Source of the DNA: Methylomonas koyamae
Lineage (GTDB): Bacteria > Pseudomonadota > Gammaproteobacteria > Methylococcales > Methylomonadaceae
Direction of reading: 5' to 3'
NCBI GenBank assembly: GCA_945877625.1
Contig: CAMCSF010000004.1
Span: forward strand, 1-40,970
Length of the DNA stretch: 40,970 nt
Part shown: piece after piece, positions 19,713 through 28,042 of the stretch
Position numbering within the stretch: the first letter of the stretch is position 1
Layout of the letters: each line of letters starts with the position of its first letter
Translations under genes and position numbers: made by a program
Notes under the pieces: model-generated
What the model was told of the DNA's origin: nothing
Database searches by the model: none
Seen by the model: only the letters and a program-made list of their open reading frames with translations

Positions 19713-20192
19713 TCAAAACAATTCAACATCGCCACTTTCCATATGCTGCTGACGTAATGATTGAGTAAATGAATGATGTAAATCATGGCTAAGTTTTAAT
19801 AGATTTTGATCTGCTTGTAATAAGCGTTGAGATAAATCATCAGTATTATCAGATCCCAAACTATTACTACAATCAATAATTGCACGCAAACCATCTAACC
19901 GAGTCACTGCCCGATGTAATAATTGCGTAGTTAGATCGTGAAACTGCAAACCAGTAATCGCTTGATTTAAATGGGGAGCTAGACGATCTAACACCTGACT
20001 ACTCAATTCATCGGGATAGCGCTCTAACTCATCATTGATAGCATAAAAACTGTCATCAAGTTTATTAATAGCTTGATCGAGAATTAAACCAATTTGCTTT
20101 AAATCAGCCGTTACCTCAACGACATGAGAACTCACTAAATATGAAAAACTAACTAATAACCCATCTATTTGTGATTCAACGGCTTTTGACAT
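19713..20192 (-). CDS. CheZ-like CheY-phosphatase candidate with GDVELF tail
   Basis: All-helical protein, 159 aa, with no signal or membrane segment. Residues 83-94 read QFHDLTTQLLHR: D86 and Q90 reproduce the DxxxQ active-site spacing of CheZ (E. coli D143/Q147, in the context QDLTGQ), where the Asp orients and the Gln activates water against CheY-phosphate. The gene lies between two cheY genes, 4 bases after one and 33 bases before the next. Its C-terminus, GDVELF, is nearly repeated at the end of CheD in this window and may be a docking peptide. The normal cheZ is also present (22402-23139), so this would be a second, divergent phosphatase. Function is inferred from motif plus neighbours. 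Confidence 0.72.
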   Translation of the reverse strand: MSKAVESQIDGLLVSFSYLVSSHVVEVTADLKQIGLILDQAINKLDDSFYAINDELERYPDELSSQVLDRLAPHLNQAITGLQFHDLTTQLLHRAVTRLDGLRAIIDCSNSLGSDNTDDLSQRLLQADQNLLKLSHDLHHSFTQSLRQQHMESGDVELF

Positions 20193-20197
20193 ATTAA

Positions 20198-20596
20198 TTA
20201 GCCGGTTTTATTAAGTTTTTCAAGAATCTTAGTAATTTTTTCATCCAGCGTAGCTGCGGTAAACGGTTTAACAATATAACCGCTGGCTCCAGCCTGGGCT
20301 GCAGCGATGATATTCTCTTTTTTTGCTTCTGCCGTCACCATTAATACCGGCAAATGGCTTAAACTGGCATCAGCTCGAATGGATTGCAATAACTGCAAAC
20401 CATCCATTACAGGCATATTCCAATCAGAAACGACAAAATCAAAAGACTCTCGCTTAAGTTTCGACAATCCAACACTACCGTCTTCTGCCTCATCTACATT
20501 GGTATAACCCAGTTCTTTCAACAGATTACGGATAATCCTCCGCATGGTTGAAAAGTCATCTACAACTAAAAATTTCATATTGTTTGAATCTGACAC
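20198..20596 (-). CDS. cheY: Chemotaxis response regulator CheY (motor-switch type)
   Basis: Very similar in pattern to enterobacterial Che[15 protein letters not shown] at the N-terminus, phospho-acceptor D58 in [12 protein letters not shown]88 in [10 protein letters not shown], aromatic Y107 and K110 in [11 protein letters not shown]. 132 aa from a GTG start at 20596, which has GGAG 6 bases upstream; an internal ATG at residue 7 would cut into the first strand. Phosphorylated CheY binds FliM and changes flagellar rotation. It is followed by the CheZ-like gene with a 5-base gap. Confidence 0.96.
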   Translation of the reverse strand: MSDSNNMKFLVVDDFSTMRRIIRNLLKELGYTNVDEAEDGSVGLSKLKRESFDFVVSDWNMPVMDGLQLLQSIRADASLSHLPVLMVTAEAKKENIIAAAQAGASGYIVKPFTAATLDEKITKILEKLNKTG

Positions 20597-20644
20597 AATT
20601 ACTCCAAAAATTTATCCTTAAAATAGGTGGCTCATCGCTAGCAT

Positions 20645-21718
20645 TTAAACACGTAAAGCCCGAGAACCGTGTCTGCCGAAGTGCTCCAACACCAAGCTAG
20701 GCAATTTCGACAACGGTGCCACTTCATGAACTGCGCCAACCTCTATGGCCTCTTTAGGCATGCCAAACACAACACAAGAAGCTTCATCTTGCGCAAAGTT
20801 ATAAGCGCCGGCATTTTTCATTTCCAGCATAGCTACAGCCCCATCTTTACCCATACCAGTCAAAATAACTCCTATGGCATTTTTACCCGCATGCACAGCA
20901 GCGGAGCGAAATAATACATCAACAGAAGGTCTATGACGATTAACTGGCGGCCCTTGATCTAATTGAGTTATGTAATTAGCGCCGCTACGAGCTAACAACA
21001 TATGTGAATGACCTGGAGCAATATAGGCATGACCAGGCAAAACTCGCTCACCATTGACAGCCTCAACCACTTTAATTTTGCATAGATTATCTAAGCGATG
21101 CGCAAACGAAGTGGTAAAGCCTTCTGGCATATGTTGGGTAATTAAAATACCCGGACAATCTGACGGCATTTGCATTAAAAATTCTTTAATGGCTTCAGTC
21201 CCACCGGTTGAAGCCCCTACCATAATCAGCTTTTCACTACTCAAAAACCGATTACCGACAGCAGGTAATACCTCGGTCGACTGAGTGCTAGCGGTTTTAG
21301 CCCGCAAATTCAACTTAAACCTAGCGTGGTAGGCAGTTCTTATTTTATCTGCGAGTAAATCAGCATAATCCAACATCCCTGTTTTGATATTCAACTTGGG
21401 CTTAGTGACATAATCAACAGCACCCAACTCCAAAGCACGAAGAGTAATTTCAGACCCTCGTTCGGCCAACGAAGATACCATAACCACAGGCATAGGTCTA
21501 AGACGCATCAATTTTTCCAGAAAATCCAAACCATCCATACGTGGCATCTCGACATCCAACGTCAATACATCAGGATTAAGCTGTTTAATTAACTCTCTAG
21601 CCACCAAAGGATCTGGAGCAACTCCCACCACTTCCATATCGGACTGGCTTTGGATGATTTCAGTCATAACACTTCGTATTAAGGCTGAATCATCAACAAT
21701 CAAAACTTTAATAGTCAT
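20645..21718 (-). CDS. cheB: Chemotaxis protein-glutamate methylesterase CheB (membrane-array copy)
   Basis: MCP methylesterase/deamidase, 357 aa. The receiver domain has the phospho-acceptor Asp in [12 protein letters not shown]. The catalytic domain carries Ser in GASTGG, His in QHMPEGFT and Asp in [10 protein letters not shown]. It is full length and diverged from the CheB at 13453-14532. The Shine-Dalgarno before the ATG is weak. It is placed between cheW and cheY in the motAB-che operon; the matching methyltransferase is probably the CheR at 28042-28911, since no cheR occurs inside this operon. Confidence 0.95.
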   Translation of the reverse strand: MTIKVLIVDDSALIRSVMTEIIQSQSDMEVVGVAPDPLVARELIKQLNPDVLTLDVEMPRMDGLDFLEKLMRLRPMPVVMVSSLAERGSEITLRALELGAVDYVTKPKLNIKTGMLDYADLLADKIRTAYHARFKLNLRAKTASTQSTEVLPAVGNRFLSSEKLIMVGASTGGTEAIKEFLMQMPSDCPGILITQHMPEGFTTSFAHRLDNLCKIKVVEAVNGERVLPGHAYIAPGHSHMLLARSGANYITQLDQGPPVNRHRPSVDVLFRSAAVHAGKNAIGVILTGMGKDGAVAMLEMKNAGAYNFAQDEASCVVFGMPKEAIEVGAVHEVAPLSKLPSLVLEHFGRHGSRALRV

Positions 21719-21824
21719 ATTGGTACACTGCTAAAAGACGATTCAAGCAACATATGTTCTATTCTCGCTATCATTAAATACAAGGCCATCGACAAACAAT
21801 GCATATGAACTTTCTGAAAGGCGC

Positions 21825-22340
21825 TTAAACCGCTGCCGAATCAATTAACCCCATTTCATCACTCGACATCAATTTATCGATATCAATCAAAATTAACATT
21901 CGTTCGTCAATAGTACCTAGCCCAGTCAAATAATCAGTATTAAACGTCGTGCCCATTTCTGGTGGTGGTTTAATCTGATCTTGATTTAGCATAATCACAT
22001 CAGAAACACCATCAACGACAATCCCCATAATTCGGCCAGTGATATTCAAAATAATTACCACAGTCAAATCATCATAGGTCGGCGTACCTAAGTTAAATTT
22101 AATTCGCATATCTAAAATAGGCACGATAATCCCTCGCAGATTCACCACACCCTTAATGAACTCAGGTGAATTGGCAATCCGAGTTACCGCTTCATAACCG
22201 CGTATTTCCTGAACTTTCAGAATATCAATTCCATATTCTTCCTGCCCTAAGGTAAAGGACAAAAACTCTTGCCCTAAAGAACCGCTATCGCTGACAGCCA
22301 CATTTCGGTAACCTGCTGTTAATGAGGAAGATTCAACCAT
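21825..22340 (-). CDS. cheW: Chemotaxis coupling protein CheW (membrane-array copy)
   Basis: CheW adaptor, 171 aa, with a 25-residue N-terminal tail and the conserved [17 protein letters not shown]-type core around residues 62-78. GGAG precedes the ATG by about 8 bases. It couples the membrane MCP to the complete CheA encoded downstream. It is separated from cheB by 106 bases in which I see no clear gene or strong terminator. Confidence 0.95.
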   Translation of the reverse strand: MVESSSLTAGYRNVAVSDSGSLGQEFLSFTLGQEEYGIDILKVQEIRGYEAVTRIANSPEFIKGVVNLRGIIVPILDMRIKFNLGTPTYDDLTVVIILNITGRIMGIVVDGVSDVIMLNQDQIKPPPEMGTTFNTDYLTGLGTIDERMLILIDIDKLMSSDEMGLIDSAAV

Positions 22341-22401
22341 GATATTTTCTCCGTATATTCGAGAAGTTAATTTTTTGGAGGGAATTTAAAGTAAACGCAG
22401 C

Positions 22402-23139
22402 CTAAAAACCTAAATCGGCGAGCATACTATCAACGTCATCCTGCACCAAGGCTAAATCAGGAACAGAAGGCCCGGCCAACAAATCAACAGGTTTCTCACG
22501 CGAAGAAACATTGGCATAGTCATATAAAATTTGTGCCAGTTCTTTTTCCAGTTTCTGCGTCAATGTCACAACTTTTTTAATAATCTGTCCGGTGATGTCT
22601 TGGAAATCCTGTGCCATCATAATTTCCATCAATCGAGCTTTTTCAGCCTCTGAGTTCTTTACCACCATTGCCGCAAAATCACGCGACTCGGCAGCCAAAA
22701 CTTGAATATCTTCATTATTTAATTGACCATCAGCCACAGCCTGCCAACGCACTTCAAACTGCTTAGCTTTTACTAACTGTTCAGCTTCAATAGGCATTGC
22801 TTCATCAACCGCATTTAAAACCTTATTAGCCGCTTGCTCAGTCAATGATGCAATATATTCCAAACGATCTTGAGAATCGGTAATCTCTTTTAAGGTATCG
22901 TCTAAAACTTGCTCATATCCCAGCTCTAGCAAAGCATCGTGCAATTGACGAACCACGTTTCCTAATCGGTCATATAAAACTTGATTACTGCCATCTTGGC
23001 TAACATTCACTAAGGCATCAGCTTGGTGTGCAACCACCTCACCTATCTCAGCATGTGACTGCTGATGAAAGTTCGCCGTTTCCGGATGCGCGACCAACTG
23101 ATCAAACAGCTCATCTATATCTTCAAAATTTTCACTCAT
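22402..23139 (-). CDS. cheZ: Chemotaxis protein phosphatase CheZ
   Basis: CheY-phosphate phosphatase, 245 aa. The long helical hairpin carries D181 and Q185 in QDFQDITGQ, the exact catalytic motif. The C-terminal peptide DDVDSMLADLGF matches the CheY-docking tail of CheZ. A strong TAGGAGAGG lies before the ATG. It follows motB and precedes cheW, an order common in gammaproteobacteria other than the enterics. Identification is secure. Confidence 0.96.
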   Translation of the reverse strand: MSENFEDIDELFDQLVAHPETANFHQQSHAEIGEVVAHQADALVNVSQDGSNQVLYDRLGNVVRQLHDALLELGYEQVLDDTLKEITDSQDRLEYIASLTEQAANKVLNAVDEAMPIEAEQLVKAKQFEVRWQAVADGQLNNEDIQVLAAESRDFAAMVVKNSEAEKARLMEIMMAQDFQDITGQIIKKVVTLTQKLEKELAQILYDYANVSSREKPVDLLAGPSVPDLALVQDDVDSMLADLGF

Positions 23140-23304
23140 GCGTCCTCTCCTAAAAGCATATAACCATGCATTTTAGTTTGATAAAGTTCAATTGAAAGGC
23201 TCAAGGACAGGTCAAAAAGGCCCTGATATTGATGACTCAAAAAACTTATTTTCTGTAATGTGATTGATTTCTGGTCACCGAGCATTATATTTGGGACAAA
23301 ATCT

Positions 23305-24213
23305 CTATGTACCAGGAGGAAGCAAAGAGGCCGCATCTACGGTCTGCTGACTACCTTCGCTAGTAGCCGCCAACTCTGCACGCTTATTTAATACAATGAT
23401 GCTAATGCGTCGATTGATAGGATTAAGCGGATCTTGTTGATCCAATAAGACAGATGATGATAAACCAATCACTCGTATCAAACGTGACTCATCCATTCCG
23501 CCAGCAACCAAAACTCGCCTCGCCTCTAAGGCCCGATCAGAAGACAACTCCCAATTACTATAATTTTTAGTGCCTTCTGGAAAAGGTTTAGCATCTGTAT
23601 GTCCAGAAAGACTAATTTTATTGGGCAAACTATTAAAAGTAGAGGCTAATTTATGCAAAATCATCTTGGCACTGGATTCTAGTTCCGCACTAGATAAAGC
23701 AAACATCGGGCGATTTTTTTCATCAACGATTTGCACTCTGAGACCTTCAGTAGTGATATCAATCAATAATTGTTTTTTATAGGGGCTTAATTTAGGATCA
23801 GTTTCAATTAAATCTTCCAACTTGCGCTTCATCGCTTGCATTTTGTTAGATTCTTCCCGAGCTAAAGCGGCTTTAGCTTTTTTTGAATTAAACTCCTCAA
23901 CCTGCTCAACTTCCTTTTGAGTAGATACTTCACCTGTTTTTCTCAAAAAATCCTTACCACCACCCTTCAATGGAACAACACTATTACCAACAGTGCCACT
24001 TCCAGACAAAGCCACTGATAATGGCGTTTTAAAATATTCAGCAATACCAAGACGAGCTTCAACTTCAATACTAGATAGCAACCACATCAACAAAAAAAAC
24101 GCCATCATTGCCGTCACAAAATCGGCATAGGCTATTTTCCATGCACCGCCATGATGGCCGCCAGCAATTACTTTTTTGCGCTTAACAATAATAGGTTGAA
24201 TTTCTGTAGGCAT
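23305..24213 (-). CDS. motB: Flagellar motor stator protein MotB
   Basis: Stator subunit, 302 aa. One N-terminal membrane helix has the proton-carrying D31 in YADFVTAMMAFFLLMWL. A charged linker/plug region follows, then an OmpA-like peptidoglycan-binding domain (about 150-275) with the SGHTDAKPF and NRRISI signatures. It is translationally close to motA, with a 2-base gap. Together with MotA it forms the proton-driven (not clearly sodium-driven) stator. Confidence 0.96.
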   Translation of the reverse strand: MPTEIQPIIVKRKKVIAGGHHGGAWKIAYADFVTAMMAFFLLMWLLSSIEVEARLGIAEYFKTPLSVALSGSGTVGNSVVPLKGGGKDFLRKTGEVSTQKEVEQVEEFNSKKAKAALAREESNKMQAMKRKLEDLIETDPKLSPYKKQLLIDITTEGLRVQIVDEKNRPMFALSSAELESSAKMILHKLASTFNSLPNKISLSGHTDAKPFPEGTKNYSNWELSSDRALEARRVLVAGGMDESRLIRVIGLSSSVLLDQQDPLNPINRRISIIVLNKRAELAATSEGSQQTVDAASLLPPGT

Positions 24214-24215
24214 AA

Positions 24216-25082
24216 CTATTTATTAGTCGCCTTAGATTTTCTAATTTCGTCATCAACTTCAGAAAAAGAGGGACGTTCTGTAGAAAACAACACTTTGCGA
24301 CCAAATTCAATCGCCAAAGCCGGTGGATAACCATTTAAACTAGCAATCAATGTCACTTTAATGCAATGCAAAGGCTTAGCTGATTCATGCAGTTTTTGCT
24401 CTGCCAAACTCGATAACGGCGCAATAAAACCATAAGCCAACAAAATCCCTAAAAAAGTACCGACTAAAGCATGTGCAATCAACATACCTAATTCTGCTGG
24501 GGGCAACCCTATTGATTCCATGGTATGAACAACACCCATTACCGCGGCAACAATACCAAATGCAGGTAATCCATCACTCATTTTGGATATAGCATGAACA
24601 GGAAGCTCACCTTCCGCATGATGAGTATCAATTTCATTATCCATTAAATTTTCCAACTGGAATGGGTCATTATTACCAGTTAGCATTAATCGTAAATAAT
24701 CAGTCAAAAATTCAACCGCATGCTCATCAGCCATAATCAATGGATATTCGGCAAATAATGGGCTTTGTTCTGGTTCTTCAACATCAGATTCAATCGACAT
24801 CAAACCTTCAGTTCTTATTTTGGTCAGTAATCGGAATAATAATAACAATAACTGAATATAAAGCTCGCGACTATATTTAGAACCTTTAAATAATTTTGGC
24901 AATACTTTCTTGGTAGCTTTAATTACCTTTGTATCATTGGCAACAACAAAAGCTCCCAGCGCGCCACCACCAATCATCAGTAATTCTAATGGCTGAAATA
25001 AAGCACCTAAATGCCCACCAGCCATAACAAAACTACCAAAAATACATCCCAAAACTATTACATATCCAATAATAATTGGCAC
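24216..25082 (-). CDS. motA: Flagellar motor stator protein MotA
   Basis: Four-helix stator protein, 288 aa. It has N-terminal helices with GGHLGALF and GGGALGAF, a cytoplasmic loop with the charged residues that contact FliG (around 85-105), and two C-terminal helices with PAFGIVAAVMGVVHTM and VGTFLGILLAYG containing the conserved proline. The start is GTG at 25082, with AGGGGAA about 8 bases ahead; a nearby ATG is out of frame. First of the motAB-che genes after the CBS protein. Confidence 0.95.
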   Translation of the reverse strand: MPIIIGYVIVLGCIFGSFVMAGGHLGALFQPLELLMIGGGALGAFVVANDTKVIKATKKVLPKLFKGSKYSRELYIQLLLLLFRLLTKIRTEGLMSIESDVEEPEQSPLFAEYPLIMADEHAVEFLTDYLRLMLTGNNDPFQLENLMDNEIDTHHAEGELPVHAISKMSDGLPAFGIVAAVMGVVHTMESIGLPPAELGMLIAHALVGTFLGILLAYGFIAPLSSLAEQKLHESAKPLHCIKVTLIASLNGYPPALAIEFGRKVLFSTERPSFSEVDDEIRKSKATNK

Positions 25083-25093
25083 AAAACATTCCC

Positions 25094-25516
25094 CTATTGA
25101 CTATAAACCGCACAGATTTCGTCAAAATTTTTTAAAATATCGCCTCGAGTGATAATACCGACAGGAACATCCTTATCATCAACGACAGGAATACAACCAA
25201 TACGCTGGGTTTTAAACAAATTTATGGCATCAGAAATCGCAGCATCTTGCCTTAAAAAGATTGGCTTACGTGTCATAGATTGATGAACACGCTTATTGAG
25301 TGTCGCCACATCGCGCGGGGTATAGACATGGGTTTGTAAATGCGGACTAATTGCTCTCAATAAATCACGCTCTGAAATCACTCCGAACAACTTATTTTCT
25401 TCAATCACCAAAATATGACGAATTTTTTTTTGATCAAAAATTTCTTTGACATCTAATAATAAGTCATCCAACAAAACAGTCATTACAGGTTTACTCATAA
25501 TTTCACTAACTTTCAT
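25094..25516 (-). CDS. CBS-domain pair protein
   Basis: A 140-aa protein made of two CBS domains (about 5-60 and 75-135), with the typical VMTVLLDDLLLDV start and GVISERDLL and GIITRGDIL strand endings. CBS pairs bind adenine nucleotides (AMP, ATP, SAM, or c-di-AMP in some) and act as energy or ligand sensors. Strong GGAGG 6 bases before the ATG. It sits between flhC and motA, only 11 bases before motA, so it is probably co-transcribed with the stator. A role in tuning motility to energy state is inference; CBS-only proteins are not part of the standard flagellar set. Confidence 0.88.
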   Translation of the reverse strand: MKVSEIMSKPVMTVLLDDLLLDVKEIFDQKKIRHILVIEENKLFGVISERDLLRAISPHLQTHVYTPRDVATLNKRVHQSMTRKPIFLRQDAAISDAINLFKTQRIGCIPVVDDKDVPVGIITRGDILKNFDEICAVYSQ

Positions 25517-25636
25517 CGTAACCTCCTTGATTTTTGACTGAATAGATTGCTACCAACACAATTAACCGTATGAATTTAATCTATATTAATAAAACTATCG
25601 AGCTTAAATGGTAATTACAAAATAGACAGGCTGATT

Positions 25637-26188
25637 TTATAAATTAAATTCAGACAATGTTAATGGTTTGCGTGATTTTCCAGCTCGATTTGGGACATGA
25701 CACAATCCACAACTAAAACGATTTTGATCATAAGGCTGAACAAGAAAATCGCTACTACAGATTTTGCACTGAGCCACACTTAACATGGAACTATTAACAA
25801 ATCTATTCAGTGTCCATGCTCTAGTTAACGACAACAAAGGCTCCTCCTGATCATCTTCCGGACCCATTTGCTCTAAATACAATTTATAAGCTTTGATGAT
25901 AGCGTCAATCCCCCTAACTGAGGTGTTAGCCAGCAACTGCTTATGAATACAAAAAAACAAAGAAGAGTGAATATTAGGTTGCCAAGTTAAAAACCAATCG
26001 ACGGAGAAAGGCAACATCCCCTTAGGCGGCGATTCACCTCGCAATTCTTTGTAAAGCTTAATTAAGCGATCGCGAGATAAATCAATTTCTGACTCCAATA
26101 ATTGCAAGCGGGCGCCAAACCTAATTAATTCTGCAGCAGTTTGAATTTCTTTCAATTCATCTAAAACATTCTTAGACTTTCTAGCCAT
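25637..26188 (-). CDS. flhC: Flagellar master regulator subunit FlhC
   Basis: DNA-binding subunit of the FlhD4C2 class I activator of flagellar genes, 183 aa. The zinc site is conserved: C141, C144, C160 and C163 (CKIC and CGLC), at nearly the same spacing as the E. coli Cys137/140/157/160. The N-terminal helical domain includes LIRFGARLQLLESE, a hallmark of the family. It follows flhD by 25 bases in one transcription unit. Confidence 0.95.
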   Translation of the reverse strand: MARKSKNVLDELKEIQTAAELIRFGARLQLLESEIDLSRDRLIKLYKELRGESPPKGMLPFSVDWFLTWQPNIHSSLFFCIHKQLLANTSVRGIDAIIKAYKLYLEQMGPEDDQEEPLLSLTRAWTLNRFVNSSMLSVAQCKICSSDFLVQPYDQNRFSCGLCHVPNRAGKSRKPLTLSEFNL

Positions 26189-26213
26189 AACAATACCTCA
26201 ACAATGGCATTTT

Positions 26214-26531
26214 TTATGAAATCTTCTCAACCTCTTGATTTGCAAGAAAAATGGATGCATGAGCATGAGTCATCGATATTGATTTATTATTATGCGTTAA
26301 CATACCTAAAATCAGCGAATCATCAAATCTAAACCTCGTCAACATCGACGGCGTGTTCGCCAATTTCATGATTTGTGCAACACTCAAACTCTCCAATAAT
26401 TCAGCAATCTCTTGACTTATACCCAATCGATAGATAGCCATATCCTTATCATTTCGAATCATGTGCTGCGCCAACATTAAATAATTAAGATTTATATCCT
26501 TAATTTCTTTGATTAGTTCGTGAGTACTCAT
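26214..26531 (-). CDS. flhD: Flagellar master regulator subunit FlhD
   Basis: Partner of FlhC, 105 aa from ATG at 26531 (AGGGGA 6 bases ahead). An upstream in-frame TTG at 26555 is less likely. The family pattern INLNYLMLAQHMIRNDKDMAIYRLGIS is clear at about 15-40, followed by the conserved LANTPSMLTRFRFDD. It sits upstream of flhC, the CBS protein and motAB, as in enterics (flhDC-motAB-che). Confidence 0.94.
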   Translation of the reverse strand: MSTHELIKEIKDINLNYLMLAQHMIRNDKDMAIYRLGISQEIAELLESLSVAQIMKLANTPSMLTRFRFDDSLILGMLTHNNKSISMTHAHASIFLANQEVEKIS

Positions 26532-26589
26532 TTGTTCCCCTATTTCCTCAACCAATTAACAGGCATCATCCGTTAACGATTTTTTACAA

Positions 26590-26614
26590 TTGTGGCAATA
26601 CTACCTTACCACAA
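26590..26614 (-). promoter_or_regulatory. Hairpin in the flhDC leader
   Basis: TTGTGG at 26590-26595 and CCACAA at 26609-26614 form a 6-bp stem in the untranslated leader of flhDC, about 60-85 bases upstream of the flhD ATG. It may be an operator or RNA structure; no regulator can be named. Confidence 0.3.
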
Positions 26615-26626
26615 AAAGAGAGAAAC

Positions 26627-26654
26627 ACTATAAATTATTGCAGACAGAATGCAA
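26627..26654 (-). promoter_or_regulatory. Candidate sigma-70 promoter of flhDC
   Basis: On the minus strand TTGCAT (-35), a 16-nt spacer and TATAGT (-10) lie about 100 bases upstream of the flhD start. It is the only good match in the 200-base gap between the response regulator and flhD. It would leave a leader of about 90 nt. Confidence 0.45.
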
Positions 26655-26733
26655 AGAACATTACAGACAAAGTCTATTTTAAAAAAATAACATTGGTAAT
26701 CATAGAGTTACGCGATAGAAACCCTAGTCATTT

Positions 26734-27372
26734 TCAGATCAATTGATGATCAATTGCATAACGCATCAATTCAGCATTATGCCTAAGACCTAATTTTTCT
26801 AACGTTTTAGAGCGATACATGCTGATTGTTTTGACGGATAAGTTAAGCTTTTCGGCAATATCGCCTACCGACAACCCCGAAGCGATTAATTGCAATGTCT
26901 GCAATTCACGATCTGACAAGGCTTCATGGAGCAAACTTTCGTAGTCGCCTTGAACCCAAGTAGCTAACTGCTGGGCAAGCATAGCGCTAATATATTTATC
27001 GCCAGCCAATAAGCACTCCAAAGCAGGCAATAAATAGTTAGTTGAATTTTGTTTACCAAGATAACCGTCTGCACCCGCTTTGATAGCGCGAATTGCATAC
27101 TTACTTTCATCGTGTGATGAAAAGATCAGTACCTTAATATCTCGAAACTCTTTTTTAATTTGCTTGAGAATACTCAAGCCATCACGATTTTGCAGAGATA
27201 AATCCAATAACAACAAGTCAGGATTATGCTCTCTACATAATTTTAAAACTTGATTACCATCACCTGTTTCAGCGATGACATTCAGATGTTCAACTGCTTG
27301 AATGAGTGCCTTAATCGCATATCTGATAATATCGTAATCATCAGCAATCACAATCTTCTTAACAGATTCCAT
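26734..27372 (-). CDS. LuxR/NarL-family response regulator (GacA/UvrY-like)
   Basis: Two-domain transcription regulator, 212 aa. The receiver (about 5-120) has D11/D12 and phospho-acceptor D57 in LLLLDLSLQNRDG. The C-terminal LuxR helix-turn-helix (about 145-210) has LSDRELQTLQLIASGLSVGDIAEKLNLSVKTISMY. Size and layout match UvrY/GacA/SirA. No cognate sensor kinase is nearby. The Shine-Dalgarno is weak (GGA about 12 bases away). It is upstream of flhDC on the same strand, so control of motility is plausible but unproven. Confidence 0.9.
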   Translation of the reverse strand: MESVKKIVIADDYDIIRYAIKALIQAVEHLNVIAETGDGNQVLKLCREHNPDLLLLDLSLQNRDGLSILKQIKKEFRDIKVLIFSSHDESKYAIRAIKAGADGYLGKQNSTNYLLPALECLLAGDKYISAMLAQQLATWVQGDYESLLHEALSDRELQTLQLIASGLSVGDIAEKLNLSVKTISMYRSKTLEKLGLRHNAELMRYAIDHQLI

Positions 27373-27439
27373 TAATCAACTGTATCCATATAAATACACA
27401 TATTTAACTCGAGGTTTACCATAAATTCTCCGAATATAT

Positions 27440-28042
27440 TTAGGTAAACAATTCGATATCGCCTTCTACTTTAGTCACCTGCAATTTTGAACGGTAACTT
27501 TGCTCGCGGCTAATAATCTCTTCATTATGTAAGTTATACAGTTTCTTAACTAACACTTTACCAGTTTGAGGAAAGAAATAGACTTTACGAGGATAAACAT
27601 CCAGCAAATCTTTTGAAATAACCGGAATCCCTTCGGTTTGTAGATAATCCAAACCAAACTTCGCATTCCGTTCACCCACATTAATACTTTTCATATGCTT
27701 AATTACAGCGCCACCACCAAACAATTTTGCTTCCAAATTAGCGCGCCTTGCCCCTAATTTAAGTAATTGGTTGATTAGCATTTCCATCGCATAAGCACCG
27801 TATCGGGTAGAACTATTACCCCAACCACCATTTTCCTGATTATTTTCTGGCAACATAAAATGATTCATGCCACCAATCCCACTCCGCGAATCGCGAATGC
27901 AAGCAGCAACGCAAGACCCCAACGTGGTGACTATCATCATGTCATTTGAGGTGGCAAAATATTCACCCGGCAACAATCTGGCCGCGTCAATATCAAAGGC
28001 ACGATCAAAATACAATTTAGGACTAACGATATCGACATTCAT
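27440..28042 (-). CDS. cheD: Chemoreceptor glutamine deamidase CheD
   Basis: Deamidates receptor glutamines and modulates adaptation; 200 aa. The catalytic cysteine is C44 in TLGSCVAACI and the histidine is H61 in GGMNHFMLP. EAKLFGGGAV follows, as typical. The start overlaps the cheR stop by one base (TGATG), so the two are translationally coupled. It is longer at the C-terminus than minimal CheDs and ends GDIELFT, almost the same tail as the CheZ-like protein at 19713-20192 (GDVELF). Confidence 0.95.
   Translation of the reverse strand: MNVDIVSPKLYFDRAFDIDAARLLPGEYFATSNDMMIVTTLGSCVAACIRDSRSGIGGMNHFMLPENNQENGGWGNSSTRYGAYAMEMLINQLLKLGARRANLEAKLFGGGAVIKHMKSINVGERNAKFGLDYLQTEGIPVISKDLLDVYPRKVYFFPQTGKVLVKKLYNLHNEEIISREQSYRSKLQVTKVEGDIELFT

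Noticed and set aside
23136-23336. 66-codon minus-strand frame between motB and cheZ
   Set aside because: It overlaps the end of motB and the start of cheZ, has no recognisable domain and no good ribosome-binding site; the cheZ ATG has its own strong one.
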